64,000 nucleotides of DNA from Heliopora coerulea (taxonomy: Eukaryota; Cnidaria; Anthozoa; Scleralcyonacea; Helioporidae), in assembly GCA_030142905.1 (NCBI GenBank), contig JASJOG010000032.1, forward strand, positions 1,164,001 through 1,228,000, read 5' to 3'. The translations under genes were made by a program, and so were the position numbers. The notes beneath the pieces were generated by a model that saw nothing but the letters and a program-made list of their open reading frames with translations, was not told the DNA's origin and did no database searches. This document shows, piece after piece, positions 46,235 to 55,200 of the stretch. The number at the start of each line of letters is the position of its first letter. Positions within the stretch are counted from its first letter, which is position 1.

Positions 46235-46927
46235 TCACAGCCTCGGCAGGTGGCTTGATAGGCAGGGCAGGATGTTTTTCCTCCATGATGGGGGTACTCT
46301 CCTCCACAATTTCGGAATTTTAACCTTGATTTCCGGTCTTCGTGACCACCGTTGCGTGACTTCCAGTCACGTGACCTCTTGTCGGCTTGGCGTCCGCCAT
46401 CTTGGTTTGAATTTGCAGGACCTTTTCAATTTCGTCTGCTTTGATTTCCACAACGTGAAAACAATTTATTGACAGATTGTTTATCCTCGATGTTAGCAGC
46501 CTGTGCTTTTGAGAGTTCCATGGCTTTTCCAGCATTCAATAGTTAAGTCAGGGTGTATGAAGGATTCTCGAGGGCTTTTGTTTGCAGCATGTGAGAACTA
46601 CAGCTTTGGACTATTTGGGTCTTGACTTCACGATCTACATTGTTAAATTTGCAGGTAACCGCCAACTGTCTTAGCCTTATGTGAAATGCTGAAAGACTTT
46701 CATAATTTTCTTGCTTGGCTTGACGGAAAACAAATTTCATACTCACGGTTTTGTCTGGAAGTTAAGTAATTTGTCAAGGCTTGCACGGCTTTGTCAAACG
46801 GGTCTTTGCCTTCTCCTGCTGTAGTGTTTGGGTGAGTGTCAAAAATTTCGTCTGTTGCTTCGCCAGCATAGTGGAGTAGCACAGCTCGTTGTCTTGTCTT
46901 ATCTGTGACGTTCATTGCGACAATTAG
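46235..46927 (-). pseudogene. Gypsy gag, main part with zinc knuckle
   Basis: Continues gag after the insertion: (L)IVAMNVTDKTRQRAVLLHYAG, EATDEIFDTHP, YEICFPSSQARK (frame change), FRQAKQENYESLSAFHIRLR, QLAVTCKFNN. Near 46320-46240 the minus strand reads CRNCGGEYPHHGG-like (F for the first C) and CPAYQATCRGCEN then a stop, the CCHC-type zinc knuckle with a second Cys pair. Its missing N-terminus lies 7.2 kb away at 54124-54219, on the far side of the tyrosine-recombinase insert. Confidence 0.85.
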
Positions 46928-47635
46928 ATCTATGTTGTTTCATCCTTTTTGGTTTTTCAACCATAGAAGGCACTATATTTGATGGATTTGGCTGAAACTT
47001 GATATTTTTATTTAGAATGTAATGGTCTATATAGGGTGTGAATTTGGTAAAGTTTGGTTAAAACAGGGGATCGCTATATAGAGGTGGGCATTATAAAGTG
47101 CCAAAATAACACTCAACCTCCCATTTTTTCCTGGCATTGTCAGAAACTGCAGGGGGTTTTTTGGCATCCTTAGGGTGTTCTGATTCTAATTTTCTATTTT
47201 AATTTTTTTATACTTTGCAAAATTCCTGGGGTTGACCAAAAAGTATAGATGGGGTATATGTTTAGCACTACAGTGTGTAGAAAATTTCAAGGTCATTGAA
47301 AACTTGTCAAAAATCCTGGGTGACATGGTTCCTGAAAATCTCAACAGCTGAAATTTTATACCAAGGAGTGACGGCTGGCAAGTAAAAATATTGTTTGAAA
47401 AAAAATTGGTTAAAACCATGTGACTTGGGAGCGTTTTCTCTAAAATTGGAAAAAATGGCCCAATTAACACAAAAGCCTAAATAACATTTTCCTACCATAA
47501 GTGGCTGGGGCTAAAAATAAATTCATTTGAAAGCTTATCCAAATATGGACAACATATTGACCAGAGACCTTATACGGCTAATAGGAACTTGGACTTTTTA
47601 CAAGAAATTTAATTTTTCCCAATTTATTTTTACTC
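46928..47635. other. left end of the YR element, non-coding
   Basis: AT-rich, with minus frames (47186-47498) that lack motifs. It contains TGGTCTATATAGGG (47027) and CGCTATATAGAGG (47071), which loosely resemble each other. Nothing else is recognised. Confidence 0.4.
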
Positions 47636-47639
47636 ATAA

Positions 47640-48175
47640 CAAGGAAGGCTGAAAGAATCTCTGATGCAAATATTAAGAAAATATGTTGCAAATTATGCAT
47701 ATTTCAATCGAACAGCATTTGGACACCTAACCCTGGTGATTTAAATTTTTTATGGAATTACAAAGAATTAAAAAATTGGGTTATTTTGTGTTATATTGTT
47801 CATTCTGTATTGAAATTGATTTTTAGTCATAACACAAAAGGCTGAAAGAACCCCTGATGCAAATTTCAAGACAATATGTTGCAAATGGTGCATATTTTAA
47901 TCGAACAGCATTTAGACACCTAACCCTGGTGATTTCAATTTTTTATGGAATTAAAAAGAATTAACAAAATTGTGTTATATTGTCCATTCTGTCATGCAAT
48001 TTATTTTGAGTCATAACATGAAAGGCTGAAAGAATCTGATGCACATATGAAGAAAATATGTAGTAAATTATGCATATTTCAATCGAACAGCATTTGTATG
48101 CCTAACCCTGGTGATTTAAATTTTTTATCGAATTAAAAAGAATTAACAAATTGTGAAAAATTGCCATTCTTGGGT
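47640..48175. repeat. three tandem units of about 185-193 bp
   Basis: GGCTGAAAGAA starts units at 47647, 47840 and 48024. Each goes on with CTGATGCA, AAATATGT-GCAAATTATGCAT, TTCAATCGAACAGCATTT, CACCTAACCCTGGTGATTT and AAAAAGAATTAACAAA. Confidence 0.9.
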
Positions 48176-48224
48176 CAAGTTCAAAATACAACACTTTTCC
48201 AAATATTTTTAGCAAAATATACAT

Positions 48225-49920
48225 TGTAGAGAGACATGCTATGTACCAAACAATTCATCTCATGGAGAAGAATCATTTGGTACATAGTATGTCTCTGTAC
48301 AACATATATTTCACTTGCAAAGTGTGAAACATATATGAAAGTATTGCCTTTCTGTTTTCGGTCTTTCTATTATGAATCAAAATACCATATTTTTCACAAC
48401 ATTTTTAAGCGAACTATACGTCCTACAGAAACATGCTATGTACCAAACGATTGGTCTTGCTTAGACAAATCGTTTGGTGCATAGTAGGTCTCTGTTTGAT
48501 GTATATTTCGCTTACAAATTGCAACAATGTATGATAATGTTGCCTTTTGGGATAATGGCCTTGTTTGTCATGGATCAAAACACACCACTTTTCACAAAAT
48601 TTTAAGCGAACTATAAGTCCTACAGAAACATGCTATGTACCAAACAATTCATCTCGCTTGGACAAATCTTGTGGTACAAAGCATGTCTCTGTTTGATGTA
48701 TACTTCGCTCACAAATTGCAACAATGTATAAGGTTGCCTTTTGGGATAATGGCCGTGTTTGTCATGGATCAAAACACACCACTTTTCACAAACTTTAAAG
48801 CAAACCATACGTCCTATATAAACATGCTATGTATGAAACGATTCGTCTCGCTTAGACGAATCTTGTGGTACAAAGCATGTCTCTGTTTGATGTATATTTT
48901 TATTACAAATTGCGACAATGTATGATAAAGTTGCCTTTTGCGATAATGGCCTTGTCATGGATCAAAACACAACACTTTTCACAAACTTTACGTCCTATAT
49001 GAACATGGTATGTACGAAACGATTCGTCTCACTTAGACAAATCTTGTGGTACAAAGCATGTCTCTGTTTTATGTATATTTCGCTTACAAATTGCGACACA
49101 TGTATGAGAATGTCGCCCTTCCGATAATATTCTCATGGATCAAAACAACACTTTTCACAAACTTTAAAGTGAACTATACATCCTATATGAACATGCCATG
49201 TACAAAACGATTCGTCTTGCTTAGACGAATCTTATGGTACAAAGCATGTCTCTGTTAGATGTATACTTCGCTCACAAATTGCAACAATGTATGATAAGAT
49301 TGCCTTTTGGGATAATGGCCTTGTTGTCATGGATCAAAACACAACACTTTTCACAAACTTTAAAGCGAATCTTGTGGTGCAAAGCATGTCTCTGATGTAT
49401 ATTTTGCTTACAAATTGAGACAATGTATAAGGTTGCCTTTTGGGATAATGGCCTTGTTGTCATGGATCAAAACACAACACTTTTCACAAACTTTAAAGCA
49501 AACTATACGTCCTATATGAACATGGTATGTACGAAACGATTTGTCTCACTTAGACAAATCTTATGGTACAAAGCATGTCTCTGATGTATATTTTGCTTAC
49601 AAAGTACAACAATGTATGATAATGTTGCCTTTCCCATAATGGCCTTGTTTGTCACGGATCAAAACACAACACTTTTCACAAAATTTTAAGCGAACTATAC
49701 GTCCTACAGAAACATGCTATGTACGAAACTATTCGCCTCGCTTAGACAAATCTTGTGGTACAAAGCATGTCTCTGTTTGATGTATATTTCGCTTACAAAT
49801 TGCAACAATGTATGATAATGTTGCCTTTCCCATAATGGCCTTGTTTGTCATGGATCAAAACACAACACTTTTCACAAAATTTTAAGGGAACTATATGTCC
49901 CAGAGAAACATATTTTTTTT
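48225..49920. repeat. palindrome-bearing tandem array, about 190-bp units
   Basis: About nine units, each with a dyad of the form ACCAAACGATT-GTCT-tgct-AGAC-AATCGTTTGGT (clearest at 48438-48476). Each dyad is followed by GCATGTCTCTGTTTGATGTA, TTCGCTTACAAATTGC-ACAATGTATG, TTGCCTTTTGGGATAATGGC, CATGGATCAAAACACA, ACTTTTCACAAA and CGAACTATACGTCCTA. One unit (near 49370) lacks half its dyad. Short open frames across the array are repeats of one another and are not considered genes. Confidence 0.92.
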
Positions 49921-50150
49921 CTTTAATGGTAAACTATTTTATTATAATCCTTTGTAAAATAATAAAAATTTACATACTGTGCAAAAATTTGCAAAAAATA
50001 ATTGAGTTGTGAGCGATTCAAAAGTTAATAATTAAGAGTCTACAACATAATCGTTTGATTAAATTTTGTCTCACTGAGACCAATCTTTTGACATATAGCA
50101 GTTTTTGTAAGATATATATAGTGAAAAATATTAAAAAGGGAACACCCTTT

Positions 50151-50701
50151 CAATGACAGGAAGTAATTAACAGAAAGACTGGTAGTGAAAACCGGTGAAT
50201 AATAAAATGTGCGATAAAGTGTATGCTTGAGTTAATCCAGGTGTGTATGTGTCAGAAAAAACATATAACAAGGAAAATATTAACAGTTAGAACAAGGTTA
50301 AAGGAAGGGAACTGATCTTGGCATTGAGTGAAGGATTTATTTTATTAATAAGTAGACTCTCCCTGAGAAGGAGTTCAAAATTAGAAGAACAGGAGCTTAG
50401 AATAGAAAAATCAGTCAAAGAAACAGGTGGCTAGTCTGTTTGTGGTGTGTTAAGACAGCAGATAAAGTGACAGAGATGGGCTTTCCCCTGTAAGCAGAAA
50501 CACACACGTGTAAATGGCGAATAGTTTCACCTATATACAATGCCAAGTTTAGTTCCCTTCCTATAACCTTGTTCTAACTGTTAATTTTTTTCTTGTTATA
50601 TGTTTTTTCTGACTCATACACACCTGGATTCACTGAGGCATACACTTTATTGTTCACCGGTTTTCACCACCAGTCTTTCTGTTAATTAGTTCCTGTCATT
50701 G
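50151..50701. mobile_element. Penelope-like scrap with inverted ends
   Basis: The left arm (CAATGACAGGAAGTAATTAA...AGGGAACTGATCTTGGCATTG, 50151-50325) and right arm (CAATGCCAAGTTTAGTTCCC...TTAATTAGTTCCTGTCATTG, 50539-50701) are inverted copies. Between them the minus strand holds a remnant of a GIY-YIG endonuclease related to 16841-17167: the shared GAGAAGGAGTTCAAA block and CACCTATATACAATG at the catalytic strand. It is inserted in or among the palindromic repeats. Confidence 0.75.
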
Positions 50702-51204
50702 TAAATTGAATATTATACAGTTGAGAACACCTTTTCAACTGTTCCCTTTCAGTGGTGAAGTATCATTGTATTGTGGTGGTCATTAAAAGTCGATTTTCAG
50801 GGTTTTCCAGCTATACATTTTACCATTTATCTGTTAATAAGTGAGAGGTGAGTTTCAATTAAAACAGACTTACTCCAGATTTTTTTTTGCAACTGTGTAA
50901 CTTTAACAAAGACATTTGCGTTACAAAGACATCTGCATAACAAAGCTTGTGTTTTTATGTAGACAATTTGATACGATTTGTCTCACTGAGACCAATCTTT
51001 TGGTACATAGTATGTCTCTGTGCCTGGAATATTTCGCTTACAAATTGCGAAAATGTATGACAATGTTGCCTTTCTGATAATGGCCCATAATGGCCATAAC
51101 ACACTTTTCACAAAATTGTAAGCGAAGTACATGTCCTACAGAAACATGCTATATACCAAACGGATTTCTAAGGTGCAGGGGTCCAGTGTAGATAGCTTCA
51201 ATAA

Positions 51205-51331
51205 AACAGCGGCGTTCTTGAGGTTATACACTATCTAAAAGATAGACCCAGACAAAAGGCTTTCGGTCGAAACGTCGAGAAGCTTTTTTTCTATCTTTTA
51301 GATAGTGTATAACCTCAAGAACGCCGCTGTT
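51205..51331. repeat. 41-bp perfect inverted repeat with 45-bp loop
   Basis: AACAGCGGCGTTCTTGAGGT continuing to 51245 is the exact complement of 51291-51331. The loop holds GGCTTTCGGTCGAAACGTCG, a motif like those in PLE terminal sequences. Confidence 0.92.
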
Positions 51332-51390
51332 ATATACCAAATGATTTGTCTCACTGAGACCAATCTTTTAACATATAGCAGTTCTTGTGT

Positions 51391-51680
51391 ATAGCCTTGG
51401 TTTGTATACAGCAATTCACTGTAACAAAGACATTTGCATTATGAAGACATTTTCATAACGAAGCTTATGTTTTTATGTAGACTATTGGCTTTCTGAATTG
51501 AATTTGGAGCAGGTGACATTCCTCAAACATATTTAATAAGTTCTCATCATGCATACGTTTTCCGTAAGGAAGTTCCATTGTTTTCCCATTATTGTTCATT
51601 ATTATTGTTAAGTTGTTGTTCAAAGAATATGAGTTGAGAGTTGGGTATCAGTTTTATACATTCTTTTCTCAATTTCTTTA
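51391..51680. other. upstream region of the YR gene
   Basis: 290 bp without coding motif; the end CTCAATTTCTTTAG (51669-51682) is a good splice acceptor, so a further upstream non-coding exon is possible. Confidence 0.4.
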
Positions 51681-51716
51681 GTGTGGTTCTCTAAAACAGA
51701 ATCCAGTCCCGGGTGC

Positions 51717-54123
51717 ATGCCACCTTCCGATCAGGAAGGTGATGTGTTCCAATCATGGGGTGATGAGAAATTTGGTGAGAGTAAAGAGGCCTCTTTCAGC
51801 AAGATTCAGTCCTCCTCCTTGGAAGAAGCCGATGACCCCAACTATGAATTTTCTGAGATGGAAACAATAAGCGAATATTCGCCAGGACCCTCATCCAATG
51901 TGTCAACAGGGGAATGTTTATCTCTTGTCCTCGATTACTTTGGGGAGGGTGATACAATCGACTACCCATTGAACCCAGCGTTCAACCGGCAGAAACAACC
52001 TAAAAAAACAAACACAAAAATCTGTAAGTAAAATTAAAACATGAGCGTAAATGTAAACCATTAATAAATCTATAATTGTATTTATTTCTCTTTATTATTT
52101 TTTATCAGGGTAGAAGATCTTGTAAGTGCCCAAGATGTGGGAAGTCCTTGAAGCGACTCGTGGTGCACTTACAAAACATGCATCAACTTAGCCGCACACA
52201 GGCACTCAAAATTTCCAAAAAGAACAGGGCAGTGAAAGTGGGAACCATCCAGCAATACAAGGCCATTCTGTGCCCTGTGCCATCCTGTTCTTCCCTGGTC
52301 TGCAGGGTGGACTAACATCTGTTAAAGAAACACAGATTCACTTCAAACAGTGACGCCTTTAAGAAGTAAGTTCTTTTAAGCTGGACACACACACACTTGT
52401 AAACCCCATAATTAAAACAAACTCGGTTTGGATATTTTTAGATACAACCATGCGGCGAAAAAGTATAGAAAAGAAGAGAAAAGAAAGGCCACAGTGACAC
52501 CGTAAGCAAACGAGTCAAGTGACGAAGACGAGGGGCCTAGCACATCTACCAAACACCAAAGGAAGGATGAAAGTGAGAGCGACGAGGACCTGATAGCCCC
52601 TAGCTCCGAAAGCTCCATGGAGGAGGAGGACATTGAAGAAGATCGCTAGAGAATGGATCGTCCCAGAGATATTTACTGGGGTGGATTGTCCGATTTGATA
52701 AATAATCAGGAATTCTTCTCCTGTTTCGTGGCGCACTTCCTTGGTTGGGAAAGGGGTATACAGAACAGAAGAGCAACCGAGGAGAACGCACAAAGGTTAG
52801 CCAGGCTCCTCTACCAAGTGGACCCTAGCCTTTGGGACCCCACTAGACTGTGGAGGGCCGAAGATGTGAGAAAAATATGCAAGTGCTTCTTTGAGGGCAA
52901 CAGCTCCCTCCCGAACCCAAGGAAGCCTGGCACCCTGAAAGCACACATCCATAGTTATAGGATATTCCTCCAATTCGTGGAAAACCCTGGCGTCAATATT
53001 TCCCAACATGTGGCCATGGAAGACGACGACAGACATGCCATCCGAGACACAAGGGAAAAGCTGTACGGCTGGCTTAAGTGTCTTGTTCCTTTGTCTCACA
53101 AAAGGAAAGTGGAAGTCCAACAAGAAGATCTCGGCAAGGTGCTGGGCGAGCAGGAGTATGAGCTGATCAGGGAGTTCAGTAATCTGCAGGCAGACTACAT
53201 GATGAACTCCACCGATTTCATAAGACTTCAGGACCTGATCATTCTCCGCCTCCTGCTGGTTTCAGCACAACGACCTGGTGCGGTGGCCAATCTAACCATG
53301 AACAAATTTGAAAATGGAAAATGGGACCAAGAGAGCAACCTGTATATCACAGGAACCGTCACCCATAAAACACCTTCCCTTGGTCCGGCAGGTCTATGGT
53401 GGGACAGGACGACCTACCAGCTGGCCCAAGTTTACCTAGGTAGGTAATACTTTACTTATAAGGCAAGAGTAGATCTGTATCACTACTATGTAAATTATAA
53501 TTATTATGAATTGTATTTCTCTTACAGAAAAGTTTCATCCGTTGTATAAGAACGAATCAACTCTGTTCCCTCCCATGCCTGGATACGTAACCCATGGAGA
53601 GCCATTCTTCATTACGAAGGATGGCAGTCCAATAGACTCGAACAAAGTGTCCAGAAGATTGGCAACGATGGCTGCTATCCTCCACCCCTACTTAAATGGG
53701 AAAATGTCAGGCAAATGTATAAGAAAATCTGCAGTGACCAAATTCAGAAACCTACCAGCGGCAGTTACCTCCTCCATCTCCAACCGCGACTTGGCCCAGC
53801 AAATGTCGCATTCGGACGCAATTGGTGACAGATTTTATAATCTGTTGGACATTGTGAAAGAATGTGGAAGAACGGCATCATTCATTAAATCAACAATTAT
53901 GGGCCAAGCAGACGAGGAACTGTCCGCTTTTAGTACAGAACTTACAGCTGACATAAAGAAGCGGCTCATTGCTCGCTTTGGGGAACTCGTTCATAAAGAC
54001 GAGATGCCCAGCGAGTAACAAATAGAGGACTTTATGGACAGCCTCCCCATAAAAATTCAAGCCACCAAGAAGCAATGTACAGATTACCTCAAAACCAAAA
54101 TTAACACACCCGACCCTAAGTAG
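51717..54123 (+). pseudogene. zinc-finger/tyrosine-recombinase gene with in-frame stops (3' part open)
   Basis: Exon 1 51717-52023 (acidic, Ser-rich; donor T|GTAAGT). Exon 2 from 52109 (acceptor TTTTATCAG): C2H2 finger CPRCGKSLKRLVVHLQNMH, then CPVPSCSSLVCRVD-stop-HLLKKH. Donor AA|GTAAGT at 52366. Exon 3 from 52442 to 53439, with stops at 52499 and 52647; from the ATG at 52653 it is open. Exon 4 starts 53528; the split codon G+AA restores Glu. The open part (52653-54015) gives 425 residues. YR catalytic set: R207 (SAQRPGA), K239 (THKT), R328 (CIRKSAV), H357 (QQMSHS), Y366 (DRFYN), with H-Y spacing 9 as in the family. It would bind and recombine DNA. The frame from exon 1 to exon 2 does not join exactly. 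After TAA at 54016 the frame stays open to TAG at 54121. Confidence 0.72.
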
Positions 54124-54219
54124 GTTTTGGAATCTCGAGAGCCATTTCTTCCATTGTGCAGCTTGTGTGCTTGTTTCAGATATGTCAAATTTGGGGAATG
54201 TGGGTAACGCTGTGGCCAT
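54124..54219 (-). pseudogene. Gypsy gag, N-terminal 32 codons
   Basis: Starts at 54219 with MATALPTFPKFDISE, then AQWKKWLSRFQNL, where the gag homology stops at the insert border. Gypsy gag proteins of this group read WKKW--RFENFLVAMN, so the two halves on either side of the insert fit without loss. After the border the frame runs on by chance into antisense YR sequence. Confidence 0.87.
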
Positions 54220-54278
54220 TTTTCATATGTTTGTGGTATGAATATTGTCTAGAATTATCCCCCATTGTGGTCCTGAGA

Positions 54279-54292
54279 ATCCTTGTCACCAA
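54279..54292 (-). promoter_or_regulatory. probable primer binding site
   Basis: In element sense TTGGTGACAAGGAT directly follows the 5' LTR end (ATTACA). I cannot name the matching tRNA. Confidence 0.6.
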
Positions 54293-54462
54293 TGTAATGG
54301 TGTGAGTGTAGCACAAACACAGACAAATGCCTATTCGAACACTCGTTTAATTCATGCTCCTACTCACTGAACAAGATCTCTCTCTAGTTCTTTTTCTGTC
54401 CTAACATCCGGGTCCTACACTACCAATCACAATGCATGACCATATTAGGTAACAACACCACA
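54293..54462 (-). repeat. Gypsy 5' LTR
   Basis: In plus-strand sense it begins TGTAATGGTGTGAG and ends AACAACACCACA, followed by CCATT. It is about 92% identical to 42669-42838 by hand alignment without gaps. Confidence 0.92.
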
Positions 54463-54480
54463 CCATTTAACTAAACTTAA

Positions 54481-55200
54481 TAAGCCAGTGAAGAACTTTC
54501 ATTCATGAAACAATATCTTTTTTAATCTTATGCTTCCAATGTGACATATGTCAATTTCATTGGCAATAACTGATGACTAGGCCTGGGTAAATTCTGCCGC
54601 CAGAATTTTAAGCGGAATTGGGCAGCTCAGCCAGCGAGAATTCTGCCGGCAGAAAACTGCCTTTCCAGCAGAATTCTCGAAAATTAGTGACACAGAATAA
54701 AAACTAATAAACAAATAAATATTGATAACTGTACTTACAGAAATCCTGGCATTTGGGTAGGCAAGGGAATGTGCAGTTGCTCAATACTGGATTATCCCAG
54801 CCATATACATTGAACACCTTGTTATGAATGTTAAACTTTATTGCCGTTTTAAAAGGTTACACTTGAAAATAAAAGTTTTTCACTAAATAAATAATATAGT
54901 TATAAGTAACACATTTAGCGTACTTTTTCTGCTTGCCTGATTTGCGAGCAGAATTTAGCCAAGCCTGCTGATGACATAATCCTTGTAATTGTATTTATAT
55001 AACATAGTGAGCTTTTGTAAATCATTTGGTCTGATTGTGACTCGGAAATGGTAATATTTTGACTCTGTTTCAAACATGTCTGTTTCTTGTTTTGACTGGA
55101 ATATCAAGGCTCGAGACGACATGTTTTGGTCTATATTTTATCCTTTAATTTTTGTCCTCTGGTTGTGGTTTTTCAGCCTATATTGAGATCATCAGTTACC
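54481..55200 (+). mobile_element. 3' tail of the interrupted Penelope-like element
   Basis: TAAGCCAGTGAAG continues the PLE endonuclease frame from 33127 (LLISQ). After a MITE (54578-54967) the plus strand reads TAGTGAGCTTTTGTAAATCA, TTTGGTCTGATTGTGACTCG and GAAATGG, the partner of the inverted copy at 31410-31583. It is the long terminal sequence of the PLE. Confidence 0.6.
54578..54967. mobile_element. hAT-type MITE, 390 bp
   Basis: Ends TAGGCCTGGGTAAATTCTGC and GCAGAATTTAGCCAAGCCTG are inverted repeats. CTGATGAC flanks both sides (54570-54577 and 54968-54975), an 8-bp duplication as made by hAT. There is no coding capacity. CAGAATTCT-CGCCGGCAGAA internal repeats near 54640-54670. Confidence 0.88.

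Larger units (their letters stand above)
50041..51390. repeat. outlying units of the same palindromic repeat
   Basis: Further dyads with TTTGTCTCACTGAGACCAAT occur near 50060-50100, 50960-51150 (with full unit tail GTATGTCTCTG, CTTACAAATTGCG) and 51335-51385, separated by a PLE scrap and a hairpin. ACAAAGACATTTGC(G/A)TTA copies at 50911 and 51427 are a second shared block. Confidence 0.85.
46925..54120 (+). mobile_element. Crypton-like tyrosine-recombinase element inserted in Gypsy gag
   Basis: Gag sense reads ...SRFQNL at 54124 and resumes IVAMNV at 46924, so the insert is located to the base. TAG occurs at both junctions (46925-46927 and 54121-54123), a possible 3-bp duplication. No terminal inverted repeats are seen: the left end is ATCTATGTTGTTTCATCC, the right end CACCCGACCCTAAG. 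Contents left to right: AT-rich 0.7 kb, about 190-bp tandem repeats, a palindromic array, a PLE scrap, a hairpin, then a multi-exon tyrosine-recombinase gene ending at the right edge. A YR gene with no TIRs and minimal duplication is the Crypton pattern; alternative: an unclassified YR element. Confidence 0.6.
42669..54462 (-). mobile_element. Ty3/Gypsy LTR retrotransposon, interrupted in gag
   Basis: Two 170-bp direct repeats bound the element, and CCATT flanks it at 42664-42668 and 54463-54467. The order on the minus strand is LTR, primer site, gag start, (7.2-kb insert), gag rest, protease, RT, RNase H, integrase, polypurine tract, LTR. By hand count the LTRs differ at 13 positions. Without the insert it is about 4.6 kb. 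Frameshifts and active-site losses indicate an inactive copy. Confidence 0.93.
33128..54480 (+). mobile_element. Kolobok-like TTAA element, split by Harbinger and Gypsy insertions
   Basis: Bounded by TTAA at 33128-33131 and 54477-54480. Inner ends are degenerate inverted repeats (left 33132-33225; right 42593-42663 plus 54468-54476). It carries, on the plus strand, a THAP domain and a DDE-type transposase core, and on the minus strand a P2X7-type zinc domain gene. Removing the Harbinger (34664-38982) and Gypsy (42669-54462) insertions with one duplicate each leaves about 5.2 kb. THAP transposase plus TTAA target is the Kolobok signature. The P2X7-like passenger is not part of any Kolobok description I know. 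Confidence 0.65.

Noticed and set aside
44068..46472. Plus-strand frames opposite Gypsy pol and gag
   Set aside because: All lie antisense to recognisable retrotransposon domains and lack motifs.
48635..49463. Several similar 60-96 residue frames resembling a small gene family
   Set aside because: They are translations of successive tandem-repeat units in both directions and share no start context or domain.
48225..49920. CRISPR-like repeat array with regular spacing and internal dyads
   Set aside because: Units are about 190 bp with conserved sequence across the whole unit rather than short identical repeats with unique spacers; the context is a eukaryotic transposon.
52412..53123. Minus-strand frames opposite the recombinase gene
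   Set aside because: No motif; they mirror the codon pattern of the plus-strand recombinase exons.
53890..54219. 109-residue minus frame as an independent gene
   Set aside because: Only its first 32 codons are gag; the rest is antisense of the recombinase gene read past the insertion border.
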